Part shown: piece after piece, positions 62,016 through 64,000 of the stretch
How the letters are laid out: each line of letters begins with the position of its first letter
Position numbering within the stretch: the stretch's first letter is position 1
DNA from: Desulfocicer sp963675955
Lineage (GTDB): Bacteria > Desulfobacterota > Desulfobacteria > Desulfobacterales > Desulfobacteraceae
Reading direction: 5' to 3'
NCBI GenBank assembly: GCA_963675955.2
Contig: CAXXVR010000009.1
Location: 310,001-374,000, forward strand
Length of the DNA: 64,000 nt
The notes under the pieces: model-generated
The model's input: only the letters and a program-made list of their open reading frames with translations
The model's database searches: none
Told to the model about the DNA's origin: nothing
Made by a program: the position numbers and the translations under genes

Positions 62016-62120
62016 CATGACCAGTGTTAAATAACGATGCGAAAACAGTGAATTGTGGAAAAAATGAATTTGATCCTGTAGTTTTATCAATTCTGTTAAT
62101 TTTGTAAAGGGGAAAATCAG

Positions 62121-63539
62121 ATGGTGGAAAAAATAGTGATTATCGGTGCAGGTCCCGGCGGATATGTGGCTGCCTTGGAAGCCGCCCGGCGGGGAGGGGA
62201 TGTCACCGTGGTTGAAAAGGCCCATGCCGGGGGAACTTGTCTCAACTGGGGTTGTATTCCCTCCAAGATCATGAAAACCTCGGCGGATCTCCTGGTAAAG
62301 GCCCGGGAGGCAGCCTCCTATGGCATAAAAATAGATGGTTCCATTGTGGCGGACATGGCGGGTATCCTGGCCCGGAAACAGAAGGTTTTGAAAAACCAGC
62401 GCAAGGCAATTCTGACCCTGCTCGAAAAGGCCCATGTGACCTTTGAACAGGGTCGGGGGTATATAAAGGAGCAGGGTGTGGTCTCCGTGGCCGATGAAAA
62501 AAGCTGGGAAAAAGAAATTTATTATGATCGTCTTATCCTTGCCGTTGGTACAGAACCCCTTAATATCCATGCCTTTCCCTTTGATGGAGACCGGATTTTA
62601 TCCAGCAATGATCTGTTGAATCTTGATTATATCCCCCGCTCCATTGTCATTGTGGGCGGGGGTGTTATCGGGTGTGAGTTCGCCTGCATTCTTTCTGCTC
62701 TGGGGGTTGAAGTCACCATTGTGGAGGCCATGTCCCGGCTGTTACCCCTGCCGTCGGTGGATGAGGCCTGCTCAAAAATTCTCCAGCGGGAGATGAAGAA
62801 ACGTAAAATTAATTTCATCACCGATCAGGTGGTGGAAGGTACGGAGTATACGGAGGAAGGCCTTGCCATCCACCTGGGAATTTCTCCTTTTGCCCATGAA
62901 AAACGGAAAAAGCGCATCAAGCCTGTGACCCTTATGGCGGACACCATGGCGGTGTGCATCGGCAGATCCCCGTTGTCTGCGGACCTGGGTCTTGAAAACA
63001 TTGGCCTTGAGCTGGATGACAGGGGATGGATTCCCGTGAATTCGGGCATGGAAACAAAGGTTTCGGGGGTGTTTGCCATTGGGGATATTCTGGGACCACA
63101 GCACATTATGCTGGCCCATGTGGCATCCCACGAGGGTATGGTGGCTGCAGAAAATGCCCTGGGGGGCAATGCGGTGATGGACTATACGACCGTGCCCGGT
63201 GCCATTTTTACCATGCCGGAAATCGGTAATGTGGGGATCACCGAGGCCCAGGCCCGGGAGCAGGGCATTGAGTTTACCTGCGCTGCGGTTAATTTTCGCA
63301 ATCTTGGCAAGGCCCAGGCCATGGGTGAGATTGCCGGAGAGGCCCGCATCATTGCGGCAAAGGCCACGGGTAAGGTGCTTGGGGTGCACATCATCGGTCC
63401 CCATGCCACGGATCTCATTGCCGAGGGCACCCTGGCCGTGAACAAGGGGCTTTCCATCACTGATCTTGCCCACACCATCCACGCCCATCCCACCCTCAGT
63501 GAGATTATCTTTGAGACGGCACTGTCTGCCGTCAAGTAA
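62121..63539 (+). CDS. lpd: dihydrolipoyl dehydrogenase
   Basis: 472 residues. Reoxidises the dihydrolipoyl group of H protein and passes electrons to NAD. Redox cysteines C40 and C45 lie in GGTCLNWGCIPSK, with FAD-binding GAGPGGYVAA (9-18), NAD-binding IVIVGGGVIGCEFAC, and the C-terminal HAHPTLSEI with the catalytic His and Glu. An unusual stretch PFAHEKRKKRIKPV (about 256-269) is rich in basic residues. Placed beside the gcv and lip genes, it is the L protein of the glycine cleavage system. Confidence 0.93.
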   Translation: MVEKIVIIGAGPGGYVAALEAARRGGDVTVVEKAHAGGTCLNWGCIPSKIMKTSADLLVKAREAASYGIKIDGSIVADMAGILARKQKVLKNQRKAILTLLEKAHVTFEQGRGYIKEQGVVSVADEKSWEKEIYYDRLILAVGTEPLNIHAFPFDGDRILSSNDLLNLDYIPRSIVIVGGGVIGCEFACILSALGVEVTIVEAMSRLLPLPSVDEACSKILQREMKKRKINFITDQVVEGTEYTEEGLAIHLGISPFAHEKRKKRIKPVTLMADTMAVCIGRSPLSADLGLENIGLELDDRGWIPVNSGMETKVSGVFAIGDILGPQHIMLAHVASHEGMVAAENALGGNAVMDYTTVPGAIFTMPEIGNVGITEAQAREQGIEFTCAAVNFRNLGKAQAMGEIAGEARIIAAKATGKVLGVHIIGPHATDLIAEGTLAVNKGLSITDLAHTIHAHPTLSEIIFETALSAVK

Positions 63540-63930
63540 AAAATTGGGGTCAGGCTTGGCTTATTGATGTTATTTGATATGACGGACATGTCCTCTTGAG
63601 TTCAACAAAGATAGTTTAGTCATAACGTAGAAGCGGAATGGCATTATGCCGCCCCCAACGGGCGGATCAGCTGGCCCCGGACCGTCGGCGGCCCTTTTGC
63701 CCTGCCGGTCTAAAGCGCAGGAACTGCGGGCAGGTGTGTCCTCAAACAGCCTGCGCTTCTTAACGCCCGTCAGGGCAAAAGGGCTGATCGCCCTGGGCTC
63801 CGAATGGACCAGCTGGTCCACCCGTTGGGGGCTCTGCTATCGCCACTTTGAGGCTGTCTTTTCTTTATTGACAAAAGATCGGGTTGTATTACTTTATGCG
63901 CATGAATAAAAAAACTCATGGAGGAAACAC
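63540..63930. other. intergenic repeat region upstream of clpB
   Basis: 391 bases made up of an arm module (63543-63580), a large divergent palindromic element (63581-63880), and a short leader with GGAGG for clpB. An 87-codon ORF across the palindrome is not considered a gene. Confidence 0.55.
63581..63880 (+). repeat. divergent long palindromic element (B-like, copy 6)
   Basis: Flank GCGGAATGGCATTATGCCGC and the end TTGGGGGCTCTGCTATCGCC resemble the B module, but the interior differs. Nested inverted pairs are GGCCCTTTTGCCCTG / CAGGGCAAAAGGGCT and AGCGCAGG / CCTGCGCT. The fold would be a hairpin of more than 200 bases. Confidence 0.65.
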
Positions 63931-64000
63931 ATGAACCCCGAAAAATTAACCGTCAAGTCCCAGGAAACGATCCATTCCGCCCAGGCGCTGGCCCAGAAAT
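63931..64000 (+). CDS. clpB: ATP-dependent chaperone ClpB (5' end only)
   Basis: The first 23 codons, MNPEKLTVKSQETIHSAQAL then AQK, match the start of ClpB, the AAA+ disaggregase that works with DnaK. GGAGG lies eight bases upstream. The gene runs off the window. Confidence is limited by length, but the N-terminus is distinctive. Confidence 0.75.
   Translation, partial: MNPEKLTVKSQETIHSAQALAQK

Larger units (their letters stand above)
61669..62120. other. divergent region between the Lrp-like gene and lpd
   Basis: 452 bases. Holds a short E-D-G composite repeat (61764-61900), then a probable insertion-sequence end (61901-62015), then about 100 AT-rich bases carrying AAAGGGG as lpd RBS. No strong promoter boxes could be assigned, although operators for the Lrp-like protein would be expected here. 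Confidence 0.5.

Noticed and set aside
63646..63909. 87-codon ORF upstream of clpB
   Set aside because: It spans the nested palindrome and has no RBS; its residues follow from the inverted repeats.
1..64000. tRNA or rRNA genes
   Set aside because: No cloverleaf with the GGTTCGA-type T arm plus CCA-proximal stem, and no rRNA-like segment, was recognised in any intergenic region; the TTCGA strings seen belong to the B repeats.

Overview
The window reads as a chromosomal segment of a strictly anaerobic sulfate-reducing deltaproteobacterium, most probably order Desulfobacterales. This rests on gene content: two selenocysteine-encoding genes (selD itself and a HesB/IscA-like protein), a five-gene nickel ECF transporter, a split Fo operon (atpZ-atpI-atpB-atpE without F1 genes), ThyX, a two-subunit glycine decarboxylase with lipoate genes, and a Gram-negative LPS biosynthesis set. 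Placement is inferred from content and style, not from a search. The window holds about 60 protein genes, no recognisable rRNA or tRNA, no CRISPR array and no intact insertion sequence.

Layout. 1-808: gene-free, repeats only. 809-4480: nikKMLQO nickel uptake operon. 4744-4959: orphan, 3'-truncated YefM/Phd antitoxin. 4993-7965 (minus): ahcY and metK, and 8265-9281: an adenosine-kinase-like PfkB protein, so SAM synthesis, SAH hydrolysis and adenosine salvage sit together. 9278-12675: lptF-lptG-lpxK overlap the kinase gene. 12750-26113: a mosaic LPS core/surface-glycan region with a heptosyltransferase, a late acyltransferase, a frameshifted WaaE-type glycosyltransferase, a CDP-glycerol module (a cytidylyltransferase and two glycerophosphotransferase-family proteins), a radical SAM/SPASM enzyme, three GT4-like transferases, an O-antigen-ligase-like protein, a Kdo kinase and kdsB. 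26574-30476: glpK and a membrane-anchored class III adenylate cyclase. 30705-35034: an RlmL-like methyltransferase and waaA (minus), divergent from msbA (plus). 35255-41186: Trm112-like, DUF4416, yicC, remA, gmk, rlmB, comF, rfaE2, pgeF/LACC. 41286-42335: selenoprotein SelD. 42445-44307: the Fo genes. 44446-49005: ndk, HesB-like selenoprotein, leuC-leuD, thyX, thiamine pyrophosphokinase. 49525-55054: ileS-lspA-lgt-holA. 55175-63539: a small unknown protein, lipA, lipB, gcvPB, gcvPA, gcvH, an Lrp/AsnC regulator and lpd: a complete glycine cleavage/lipoylation set except for gcvT. The last 70 bases start clpB.

The most unusual feature is a dense, modular family of interspersed non-coding repeats that fills nearly every long intergenic gap. 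The modules are an arm motif (GGGGTCAGGCTTGGCTTATT), a G-rich heptamer tract (TGGGTAC/TAGGTTC units), a short hairpin and a long GC-rich palindrome, and they recur in the same order. A second, unrelated palindromic family has three copies. Copies of the arm motif seem to have been captured by genes: one supplies the N-terminal codons of lipB and one ends the truncated antitoxin. Other points of note are the two selenoprotein genes with visible SECIS-like hairpins, extra internal segments in LipA and in the DNA polymerase III delta subunit, sodium-type residues in the ATP synthase c subunit, and histidine-rich termini across the nickel transporter.
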